This document shows positions 34,317-44,902 of a stretch of 64,000 bases of DNA, piece by piece (the first letter of the stretch is position 1; every line of letters begins with the position of its first letter). Location: assembly GCA_030770535.1 (NCBI GenBank), contig JASVEC010000008.1:1364001-1428000 (forward strand). The letters are read 5' to 3'. The stretch comes from Batkoa obscura (lineage: Eukaryota; Entomophthoromycota; Entomophthoromycetes; Entomophthorales; Batkoaceae). Under the pieces are notes generated by a model. It saw only the letters and a program-made list of their open reading frames with translations, was not told the origin of the DNA and made no database searches. Made by a program: the position numbers and the translations under genes.

Positions 34317-35425
34317 TTATCTATTTTTGTATTGTTTTCTCGCTTTGGGGGGGTTTAACCTCTGTTCTACTATGCCTCTTTCTTTAGAATTTGGATTTAA
34401 AAAACCAAATATATAAGTATTAGGGAATTTATCAACTAATTCTTCATTATCACCTTTAGATAGCCCATCCTTAAACCCTAATGTTCTACGATGTTCATAC
34501 CCTGGATAAAGTGCAGGATTAAATGGAAAGCATTGCTTTGTTTTCCATACTTGGCCTTCTTTAGCGAGACTTGTAACTTTCCATAAATCATACGGTAAAC
34601 CAGATTTTACTGTAACATGCAACTCACCATGGTATGGGTGTACTAAAGTTTTAGAGCTTTTGAAGAATCCAAGTAATAACTTTTGGTTGTTTAAGATGTT
34701 ACGATCTTGATCTTTTATTCCAGCACCTATTTAAAAATATTAAAATAAACCTTTTATTTCAAGAAATCATTACCAGTATGCGGGAAGTTGAAAACAATTT
34801 TATCAAAACAAAAGCTGGGTTTGTTTACCTTTAATTTTTTTGCTTGTTTATCAAACTCTTCATAAATCTCATCACCATATAAACCTTCTTGGCACTCTTT
34901 AAACAATAACTTTTTATGTCTATCTAGACATGTAGCGTCAATATCAAAGAATACCTTTCCTCCCATATCCTCTATATTCTTAATATTCTTAGTAGTTTCT
35001 TCACCATACTTTTTGATACAATCTTCTTTACTATCATATGCAGTAGCAAAAATATTTTCTCCACTGTGAAACATTTCACATAATGCATTTGCAAAACTAA
35101 AATTTCCTTTAAATATGAATGTTTAAAACAGGACTATATATATACAAAATATTCTACCTTCTCCTATCAACAATATTCTATCTTCGGCGTTATAAGGTAT
35201 TTTCGAGTGCTTTAGCTTTTCAGCTCTATAAGCACCAATCTCACCTTCAGTCATACCTTCCAGTTTCGATTTTAAGGACACAACATTTATTTCGTTCCGG
35301 TTCATTAATCGTTTTTTCTTGGCCGAACTTTGGGCATCGCTTGCTTTTTCTAGCTTCTGCTGGATGCTTTGTTGCTGCTTTAACTTCTGTAGTCCGGCTT
35401 TCAACTTTGGTTTTGCTTTTCCCAT
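34317..35425 (-). CDS. BMT5: 25S rRNA (uridine-N3)-methyltransferase, BMT5-like
   Basis: Exons 35425-35158, 35106-34774 and 34726-34317; 336 aa. The family (DUF2431) methylates N3 of a 25S rRNA uridine in the nucleolus using S-adenosylmethionine. A very basic, Gln/Lys-rich N-terminus is followed by the SAM-binding start ILLIGEGNFSFANAL, then ATAYDS, FDIDATCL, the conserved DKIVFNFPHTG, an RNILNNQKLLLGFFKS helix and HVTVKSGLPYDLW. The C-terminal mark YPGYEHRRTLGFKDG is present. The first intron splits the GEGNFSFA motif and ends in TTAAAG. No missing blocks were seen. Confidence 0.88.
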
Positions 35426-36176
35426 TGCACTAAAATTTAAAAGCTGGAAATTTAAAATTTGAAGGTTGCATTTTCTAGCTGCTTAAATTAGATTTTAATA
35501 TTGATTTATGCAACTATAAAAATATTTGTCAAGCTAATTTAGTTAAAACAGTAAAAATTTGTTTTTTTTCATTCTAATATATTTAGAATATTAAAATAAG
35601 CACTTATTAATAGAAACAAAACTTTAATGTCACATGTAATCAATCTCGACCTTGATGTATGATTTATTTCCATTAGTATATATTTTATTGTCCATTCATC
35701 TAATACTTCGAGTCAAGGAAATACCCTAAATTTGGGAAAAAACTAATACATTATGGATTACACCACGATTTAAAAACAAATTAATATTTCAAATTATACT
35801 TTAAAATGCTTCATTATTTTCTTATAGCTTGTAAAGATATTATTTGATAACTAAAATCTAATATAAACTATAAAGCTTTTTATATATGTCACCTTATGTC
35901 AACCATTATGTATAATAAGGAATTCAAAGATATTATAGTAAGACAGCTATCCTTTTATTTATAAAGACAATTTTATCATCTTATGAATTTGAAATACTTT
36001 ATCATTTATTAGCTTTTCCTATATTTACCAAATTTAGTCTATTCATATAATTTTAATAAATTTTGAGCCCAAATGGTTAAATTTAAAATTGAATTGATAT
36101 AGTCAAAAAAAGACTATATAAAGTGGAAAAAAGATCCAAATAATCCAAAACCCATTCTCTTCAATAATAACTAATC
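35426..36176. other. Intergenic, divergent BMT5 / secreted peptide promoters
   Basis: About 750 bp, AT-rich. Contains a good TATA element for the peptide gene (36114-36123); otherwise nothing recognised. Confidence 0.5.
36114..36123 (+). promoter_or_regulatory. TATA box of the small secreted peptide gene
   Basis: CTATATAAAG lies 54 nt before the ATG at 36177, flanked by less A/T-pure sequence, with a C/T-rich stretch (CCCATTCTCTTC) between it and the ATG, as is common near fungal transcription starts. Confidence 0.5.
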
Positions 36177-36377
36177 ATGAAATTTACCTCAGTTTTATTT
36201 GGTTTATTTGTAATCTCTTCTTCTAATGCATTATATATTGGCAGCAAGTTTGATACTAGAGCTTTAGATACTGCACAATCTAATAACCAACCAAGATTTT
36301 TACCCCTTCTTTTTGGTGCCTTAAGAGTTGGTAAAGCTATCAAAGGAGCTGTTGACTCAAGAAGAGGCAAAAAATAA
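36177..36377 (+). CDS. Small secreted cationic peptide precursor, family unknown
   Basis: Single exon, 66 aa. A clear signal peptide (about 1-18, MKFTSVLFGLFVISSSNA) is followed by a 22-residue segment ending in Pro-Arg, then a 26-residue end that begins FLPLLFGALRVGKAIKG and finishes in SRRGKK. The end is amphipathic and net positive (about +6), with dibasic and Gly-Lys-Lys sites of the kind used for proprotein processing. No Cys. Not recognised as any family; it looks like a processed, membrane-active or signalling peptide, which is inference only. A TATA box and C/T-rich leader support a real gene. The antisense frame here is a shadow. Confidence 0.65.
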   Translation: MKFTSVLFGLFVISSSNALYIGSKFDTRALDTAQSNNQPRFLPLLFGALRVGKAIKGAVDSRRGKK

Positions 36378-39298
36378 GGTGGCTTCCGTACTTATTGCTA
36401 TTTAATTGTTAATAAATATGCTAACTATTCATTTTTTAATTTTATTTTTTGATTTTATAAGTAGTTATTTGATATATTCATTTAGCTTGAATGCTAATTA
36501 CCATAACAGTTTTCATTTGACAAAGTGTTCTACGTTAAAACGCCTATCATTGATTTTTTCTATTCCACCATTATTTATTAAGTATTATACATTATTATTA
36601 AAATATAATAACAAGTGTTATTTCTAAATTAATATGACTTTCAAAATGCTATCCTATGGATTAGCAAAAACCTTATTCATGCTAACATGTTCTAATAATC
36701 ATGTTTTTTTAAAATAAATTCATTTTTTACAACAGTAATAGATATTACAGCCGAACGTACATATGGCGAAATACAAAATACTTGATCGTTATAAAGCTAG
36801 CTATTAACCTAGCTACTAACCTAGCCCAATTTACCTTAGCTAAGGCCGTTCTTATTTATATAATGTGCTTCAACAGATAAAAAAAAGAAAAAAGTGCCCT
36901 GAGATTGCTTCAGGATATGAGCGCTCAGTATTGTATGCTAGGCTTGGCAATTAAAGCCAATGTAAGTAAATGTGTTAATAATACCATAATTCAAATAAAC
37001 CACAAATGTTTTTAGTATATTTTAGCTCTACTAAAATGGATATCTATAGTAGACAAAATTTTATTATTGTAATCTAAGTAGGCTTGAAAGTATTTTCAAT
37101 AAAATTGATTATTTTTTAACAGAGTTTTTATAGAGAAAAATACTGGAAAGTAGTAGAGGCTCAATATAAAGATAAAGCTTTGGTTTTCTTCAAGTTATAG
37201 TGGTTTAGGATGCAAAAATCAGGTATAAGCGAAGTGATAAATAGTTTATAGCTTTTATCTTTAAACATACATTAAATTCAATTCAATTAAGTTATAATTA
37301 GATATTTGATTTTGTTAAAAAATTTAAATTAAAGAAATTTAAATATTAAAGCACACAAATGATTAATAAAATATAGCAAGAATAATAAAAGTTAATATTT
37401 TTCAAGTAAATTTAATTCAAACATTAACTTGTATGTGTTATTGCACTGCTTCAACAAACATCAAAATATTTATAATTTATTATAGCATAAATAAGATTAT
37501 AGATAAAAACAGAATTGATTTTAACTGTTTTAATGTCCAATTATTGCAAAGTATGTTTTTATTGATTATAATATTTTTTATTATATCAATACACAATTTA
37601 GTAGTCTAGTGTTTTCAAATCATTTAGACAACTATTAAGGAAGTTCATACTAGGCCGAAGGATAGTAGCTAATATAATAAGGGCAGTATGTTAGTAAACT
37701 TGTGTTTTACGAAAATTATAAATAGTAAGTTTAAAAATGGAGGAATAGTAAAAATTTATTTTCCAAAATAAGGGTTATGCTTATTTAAATTAACCCTTTA
37801 ATACTTTAGTTATCAAAATAAGATAAATTGCTATATGAATTTTACTTTGTTAGAAATGGATAAACTGAAATTTAAATATTTATACTTCAATCATTAATAA
37901 TTTACCTACTCTGATTAATAATTCATTTACTTTAATTATTAATTCATTTAATCTGAAAACGTATATCATTATAAAAAATCCTTTAATATCACACATTGAT
38001 TTTTTAAAGTTGCCTTTTATTAATTTAATTTACAACTCATCTAACTGTTTTTTCAATAACCAGAATTTTATCGTGGTATTTCATTGTGACATAGTTTTAA
38101 TTTTACTGATACTCAATTTGTATTAATTTATAGTAACCAAAAAAAGAAATAGGATATTATTTACCTAATGATTATAAACATTTCACATTGTATATTATAC
38201 ATTATATATTGGAAATTACTCTATTATACTAAAAATTAGGTAATAAATTATTGAATCACAAGCTCACTAAATTTTACAAAGAAAAATATAAATAGTAAAC
38301 AATAAAAACATTTTAATACTAATAGAACATACAACCCTCCAATTATACTTTACTAAAAAAATGTAAAGCGAAAAATCAACTCGTATTCTATGTTTTTTAA
38401 GTTTGAATAATAAATAAAAGGACATTAAATATACTAATAAAAATTGGCCTAAAAATAGCTTTTATCATCTAATTTTCTTTAAATTGACTATATATAGTTA
38501 GTATATTGACCTTTGTATCAGGGGTTGGCCAGCATTTATTAAAAACTGAATGGAGAAGATAAAATTTAAAGTTTCAATTGGCTGGGGTAAACTCTCTCAT
38601 TACTTTTAATAAGAAGGTAGAATCAACAAAAATGATATTTAACAACTTAATATAGGGTGTAAAGTAGCGGAATCAGCATTCTATAGATTTTATTAGCTAT
38701 CCACCCTTCTTTATTAAAAATTTAATTTTTAACGTACATTTTGTTTACTAAATATGGTTAACCCTTATAAGTTAGACGTTAAACAATTTTTACTTTGAAA
38801 GCCAAGGTGTGATTTTGTAAAAAGCCAAAAAAATTCAAGTAAATTTCCCCTAATTGAAAACTAAGCCGAAAATTAAAGATTCATCACTATCATTTTATTG
38901 CCCATACTGCTTCAGATTACTGTTAGAAATATAAAAATTTATTATTTTGTGCGAAGGATTAGGTTAATTACAAATTAACGACATAACAAATACATATAAT
39001 TGGCTCAATTGCGTATTTACTCACTTTAAATACATTTAATATAGTATGTTGAAGTATAAAAAATATAGTGCTATTAATAAATTTCAATTTATGAAGTAAT
39101 GATTAAACTTATTTAGACCCCTTTCCCCAATGCTCCTAAATTCAAGGGCTTTTTGCTCATATTATTCACAAGTATATATAGCATTAAATAGGAATTTTGT
39201 ATTTATTTCTAAATATTTATTGCTCCTTTTTTTATTGTTTATGAGAAGCTAACTTCACACATTTAATTTACGATTAATTTTTTACATAAATAACTACT
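36378..39298. other. Intergenic, about 2.9 kb, upstream of the MADS gene
   Basis: No convincing ORF or RNA gene. A 73-codon frame near 36406-36627 lacks any family or start support. The length suggests a long regulatory region for the MADS-box gene. Confidence 0.5.
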
Positions 39299-40162
39299 AT
39301 GAATTCTACTACTATTGACCAATCTAACGAGACAGCTTACTATGCTAATAATAACCAATATCAATACTCACAAGGTAATACTATAACTTCAAATCTGCCA
39401 CCACGCCCAGACAACTATGGGAACGATAATAACTTTTCATTTAAAAAGCCATACGAAAATGAAGAAGATGTGGACTCAGATGGAATTAAAGATGGGAAAG
39501 AGAATAAGAGAAAGATTAAGATTGAATATATTAAGGATAAGAGTCGTCGTCATATAACTTTTTCTAAAAGAAAAGCAGGAATTATGAAGAAAGCATATGA
39601 GCTCTCTGTTTTAACCGGTACTCAAGTATTATTACTTGTTGTGTCCGAAACTGGCTTAGTTTACACTTTTACTACCCCAAAGCTACAGCCTATTGTAACC
39701 AAGCCTGAAGGAAAAGGCCTTATACAAGCATGTTTAAATGTTCCAGATCCTCAAACCATGCAATTAGAAGCACAAAGAGCTGCCGCTGCCGCTAACCATT
39801 ACCAGTATTATAACGAAGTTAATAGATCTCAAAATAGGTTACCTTACGATGCTACCAAATCTTCACCCGATAAAAATAATATGACACCAGCTTGTGCCCC
39901 CCCACCAGCAATCAATTCGGGTTATTTTGGATATGCTTCTCATTACGCACAGCCAAATTTACATAGCCCTGGGCCACTTAGTGTAAATACAAACATTGGT
40001 AATATGTATACACCTCCCCAAATTTCACCTTATGGAGCTCAAGGATTTTCAAAACTTGGACCAAATGGAACAACAGAATACTGGTCTTCACAAGCTTCAG
40101 GCTCTCCTTTACCAAGCCCTGGAGTCCCACAATTGCCTGGTAAGGGCAACAAAGATAATTAA
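39299..40162 (+). CDS. MCM1: MADS-box transcription factor, MCM1/SRF type
   Basis: Single exon, 287 aa. The MADS domain is at about 70-127 (IKDKSRRHITFSKRKAGIMK, then KAYELSVLTGTQVLLLVVSE), directly followed by the SRF/Mcm1 extension FTTPKLQPIVTKPEGKGLIQ and ACLNVPDP, which mediates partner binding. This extension places it with SRF/Mcm1 rather than MEF2-like factors. It binds CArG boxes and controls cell-type, cell-cycle and morphogenesis genes together with co-factors. The N-terminus is Asn/Gln/Tyr-rich with an acidic patch before the domain; the C-terminus is Pro/Asn-rich, a probable activation region. It has nearly 3 kb of upstream DNA. Confidence 0.93.
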   Translation: MNSTTIDQSNETAYYANNNQYQYSQGNTITSNLPPRPDNYGNDNNFSFKKPYENEEDVDSDGIKDGKENKRKIKIEYIKDKSRRHITFSKRKAGIMKKAYELSVLTGTQVLLLVVSETGLVYTFTTPKLQPIVTKPEGKGLIQACLNVPDPQTMQLEAQRAAAAANHYQYYNEVNRSQNRLPYDATKSSPDKNNMTPACAPPPAINSGYFGYASHYAQPNLHSPGPLSVNTNIGNMYTPPQISPYGAQGFSKLGPNGTTEYWSSQASGSPLPSPGVPQLPGKGNKDN

Positions 40163-42985
40163 CTGTTTCCTTAATAATTTATGTATTTCCTTCGCCAAAA
40201 ATTTAAGTGGAAGCCTATCGATCTTAACGTAGCTTTGATATTTGATTTTTTTGTTTTATTAAATATAAGATAATCTGTTTATTTTGAGTTTTTTTGTGAA
40301 TTGCTTCTTGCCTATTTTATGTAGCTTTACTGCTACTTGATTTTATAGATTATCTATTGCATCAGTGCTTATAGTAAATTATCTTTTAAATCATATCAAA
40401 TTGAGGGTAGTAATAAACGTCAAAATTAAAGGAGGGGAACAGGGTGGAAATTTTAACCGTTGCAGCGCTTCTTTTATATTATATTTAAATTATAAAAAAA
40501 ATAAGGAGAAATTGGACCATGGAGTTAAAATTACTTCAAATTTCTTAATGCAAAGCTTTACTTATTTTAATATTATAATTATTTAGTAAAATAAAATTAG
40601 TTAATGTTGATATTTATAAAATAAATATAATTTTTTATACTCAATGACATGAATTAAATTTTAAATAACATAATAGTGATTAAATTTCATAAATTATTAA
40701 AGTTAAAAAACAAAAATCTATTAAAAATAATTACAATAAGCACGAGCTTTTAATTTAATAATTAAATTAATTTTAATTTTAATAAAAATTGTTTTAAAAA
40801 GATGTCATATTTGACAAAAATTAAAAAAATAAATTTTTAAAAACTTTACTAAAAATAAATATGAAGCAAAATATTTTATTTAATATTAACAAAAAATCCT
40901 TATAAAGACAAAAATTACATAATATACTTTTTTAAAAGTGATTTGAAAAATTTATTAAGATAATAAACAAAATACTACAAGAGATGTCAGATTAATGTGT
41001 GAGGAATTAAATTAAAATAATCATCATTGTTAATGCCTATATTACTATAATATTTCCAGCTTCATAAAGTGTTAATAATTTGGGGAAATTCTCTAACCAA
41101 TTGTCCTTTACTCTCCTCACTTATATACAAAGCACAAGCATTTTTACAATATTCCTTTTATAATATAACTATAAAGAAAATAAATATTATAATTCCGACT
41201 TATTAAAATGGTCTATTTATTTTAATTTTATTAATAGTATTATAAACATAAAAAGTTTTAACATTTGAGGATGTATTTTTTTGTTTAAGAATTTTACTAA
41301 CAATCTTTCCGCTCAAATAGCGCTTAAAAAATGGAAAAAACAATGAAACCAAAAAACACCCTCATATTCATTTAAGATATCTTTAACAAAATAAATATTA
41401 GAAAAATCATACAATCAATCAGGATTATCTGCACTGGGTTTTCATTTCTTGTTATAGAATAGCATTTATTCAACGGATCTTTATATAAAGTGCTCTTACC
41501 CTATATGTTATATGTCTTATGTTTTTTGTCAAAAATATGAATTTTAAAATATTGTTATTAATAAATTAATATAAATTCAGGCTTTGAGTTCAAGATTTGA
41601 AATAGTACAAATTTAGGCTAATTGTTGAATTTATAAGAAAATCATAAATTTTCTGAATTCCAAAATATTGAAATGTTACAAATTTTAAAAGGAATTAAAT
41701 AATAATTACTATCAAGAACAATTGATTTTTCAGTTTTTTCTCTAAACACTTTATAAAGTAAAATTATTATTAATTTTAAAAATAGTGATTTAACTTTTAA
41801 ATGTTTTATCAATTGTAAGGCTGCAGTTAAAAATATATGAAATGTTAGAACAAGTCAATAATTAATCACAAACAGTAATTAATATGGCTCATTTGATATA
41901 GTCACTGTATTAAATAACATAGGGTAGTAGCGAAACAATTCATAAAAGTGAATTTCCAATATTTGCAATTTCTTATTGTTGCACGATTACGTCTAAACAA
42001 TAATATATTTTTAATATAAGAATATACTATCGTATTAAATTAATATAATTATATTCATTATTTGTGCTGCAAATTAACTAAGCTTGCAAATTATGATAAC
42101 CACCCCCTATAAATAGCTAAAAAGTGAGTATTGGGCTAGGTGTCATTCGTGAGCACTGCCATTGGCTTAAATTGAATAAAATAATCAATTTAATTCTTAA
42201 GCTACCAATTTGTGAAATTTCAATCAATAAAACTTTAAAAATATAAAGTGGGGAGAAATAAAAGTACTCAATTTTGACTCAATTTACCAAAAAATTGAAA
42301 TTGGAGAATAAATGCTTAACTTTAATTTGATGATTTGAAGTAGATAGAGTCTTTTAAGCTTTAATTTACTATTAGACAATCATGCTAGTTAACAGAGGAT
42401 AGTAGTTGTTCAACAATAGCCGTTTTGCAATCCCTTCCGCCACCAAAGTCAATAAAATCTTCAAAAATCAGCTGATTTCAAGTTTATGCATTATTTTTTA
42501 TTCAAGAAACAACTTAAGGAGGATCCACTAAGAAATAGCAAATAATGTGTTATCTGTTGAAATAAGCCAAGCCTTCAACCAATCAGATCCAACCTGAACC
42601 AAATCTTGTTTTAATGATTTTATTTAAATTCTTAATTTTGTAAAAAGAAATTTTTATTCTGCTTTTGAAATTTAAGTTTACAGAATTTAAGTTTTAAACT
42701 TCATCCTTCTTAATTTTACTCCATTTTTTTCATTTTCATACTCAAATAATAGAGGTAGGTTATTTAAAGATAACTATATTTGAGATGCATATTATATAAA
42801 TCTATACAACTCAAACAGTTTATATTAATTATTTAAACAAAGGGTATAAATAAAATATGACACAGCTAGTTTAACATAATAATATTTTGTATAGTTTAAA
42901 CATAATCAATTTCAAGTATCCGTTTTGAATATTTCTCTTTTCAAGGATTCATTAAACTAATTACTAATACACTCTTTTTATTTAG
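40163..42985. other. Intergenic, about 2.8 kb, upstream of the C2H2 gene
   Basis: One MITE copy (41267-41363). Otherwise AT-rich DNA without convincing ORFs. Probably the regulatory region of the zinc finger gene. A TTTATTTAG directly before its ATG could be the acceptor of a 5' UTR intron. Confidence 0.5.
41267..41363 (-). mobile_element. MITE-like repeat family, copy 3
   Basis: Minus-orientation copy: begins GAGGATGTATTTTTTTG, core CAAATAGCGCTTAAAAAATG, ends GAAACCAAAAAACACCCTC. Matches the copies at 59341, 61924 and 62261 closely when reversed. Confidence 0.8.
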
Positions 42986-43873
42986 ATGTCTGAATCTTAC
43001 CCAGCTGAAAAAAACATACAACAACTTAACAATAATTATCACCATACTCCATTGTTAGCAAGTAGTCGTGGAACCATGAAATTGGAAGAATATTCTGGAG
43101 ATTACAAACTAAATCAAACTGAACCATCCCCTATTAGAGGCTCCACACATATGGCTAGTCTACCACCATTACAAAGCTCATCCCAATTTCCACGCTTTAC
43201 AGAACCCCCAAGAACATTCGATCAACCCCAATATAACACACATAACAATAACTCAAATTACTCTTACAGTCATCGGCCACCAATCTCTCTTAAAACTAAC
43301 CAACATAATAGTACTGGTTATACAAATGAGCTCCCACCACTAACGCGCCAGCATTTACCTATTATTCAAGGTGAACGTGGCAATGATAACTACGAATACA
43401 AGCCATATTCATTTGCTAATTTATTGCATCCAGAACCAAGTCAAAGCCATGATAATGGGTTAAACGGAGACAGCAGGATAAATAATGGGATGCTAAAAAG
43501 TTATCAACACCATGGTGAAGAGATGCTAGATCAAGTTTTGCCACAAAATTACTCAAATAAACTTAAGAAGGACAGAAGTCCACGTACATGTAATTACAGA
43601 CGTAGTGAACCAAAGATGGTCAATGGCACTTATCAATGTAGGGTATGTAATAAATCCTATAAACAGATGAGCTGCCTTTCTAAGCATGAATGGGAACACG
43701 ACCCACACTGGAAAGAGGTAGCTAAGCTATCACTTCCTAAAAGTCAACAAGTTCAATTGATGGAAGTAAGTTTTTAGGTTCATTTTTAGAGATAGGTGCT
43801 AATATTTTTATAGGCTGCTCACACTTTAATTGAAATATCTCGCTCTTGCCCTAATCCCCAACGTCTTAAATGA
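42986..43873 (+). CDS. C2H2 zinc finger protein of a fungal-type family
   Basis: Exons 42986-43765 and 43814-43873; 279 aa. Most of the protein is low-complexity, rich in Asn, Ser, Pro, Gln and His. Near the C-terminus (about 215-238) is a single C2H2 finger, YQCRVCNKSYKQ then MSCLSKHEWEH (C-x2-C-x12-H-x3-H). It is followed by HWKEVAKLSLPKSQQVQLME and, after the intron, AAHTLIEIS. A finger with SKHxWEH and a trailing K-x-QQVQL-x-EAA helix is a combination I recall in uncharacterised fungal zinc finger proteins; that placement is from memory. Splicing is needed to complete the trailing helix. Probable DNA-binding regulator. Confidence 0.8.
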
Positions 43874-44902
43874 TTAACTATTTTTATTTTATTACTAGCT
43901 TTCGTAATTGTACTCATTCTTGTTTTGTCAAATTAAAAAGCGTAAGAAAGTTCGATTTTGATATATATATATGTAGTTGTATTTTTAATGTTATATTTAT
44001 ATTTTTTGCTTTTTTATTTTTTTTTCATTTTCATTTTTTTATTCTTTTAATTAATTTTAAATCATATGCTTTTAGATCTTGTTATGCATATTTGATCAAA
44101 AACTGGTTTAATTTTCACCAGTAGCCAATGAACTCAATACTTAGCTTATTAAGTTATGCTTGCTTAAATTAGTAACTCTCCAATTCGGAAAATTAATCCC
44201 TTTATTTTAATAAATGTCTTTATCTCATAATATGCACTGCTTATAATGAAAATAATTAAAGGAACCTGAACTCAATATTTATTGTTTAAACAAAGATTAT
44301 CTAGTATTGACTATCTGATATAATATGAACTTTATTAATTACAAATTAAGTTGACTCCCTGTTTCTGCTCCTTTGAGTACAAGTGTTTTATTGGCTTAAT
44401 TATATTTATGGTTTTATTTCAAGTTTAAATATTTAAATTAATTTTATTGAAAAGTTTTAGATTTCAAGAATAAAAGTTAATTATTAAAAAAAAATCAAAA
44501 AATGAAATTTGATTTAAAATCATAAATATTAGTAAAATGAAATTAGCCTGTAAAATATTAAAAGCGGAAAAAATTAAAAGTTATTACATTAAGTCGGAAT
44601 CATTGATATTGCTTTGAAAAAGTAGCATTCAATTCAATTCATAATTGTATTTATAAATTCAACAATAAAACCTGCCTTTCTATTAAAAAGAACTACACTT
44701 ATTTTATCAAACACAACTTAATTTAACTACAAAAAAAGTCCAATAATCACCCCACCAATTAAATCCCTGATTCAAAACAATTAAAAAATGCCAAAGTTCT
44801 AATTAAGCTCTGAGTGCAAAAAACAGAAGCTATAAAAACCGCAATAATTTTCGCAAAGATTAAGTGAAAAAGTGATGTGGCACAAAAAAATAGTTTTTTA
44901 GA
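43874..44902. other. Intergenic, about 1 kb
   Basis: T-rich 3' flank of the C2H2 gene followed by AT-rich promoter DNA of the exportin gene; nothing else recognised. Confidence 0.5.

Noticed and set aside
36406-36627. 73-codon frame just after the small peptide gene
   Set aside because: Begins with a non-ATG codon, Phe/Ile/Tyr-rich composition as expected from AT-rich non-coding DNA, no homology recognised.
40365-40586. 73-codon frame after the MADS gene
   Set aside because: No family, no promoter or splice support; composition like non-coding DNA.
42540-42620. GGTTCAGG-containing segment resembling the 2205/2293 direct repeats on the other strand
   Set aside because: Only about ten bases match; chance similarity.
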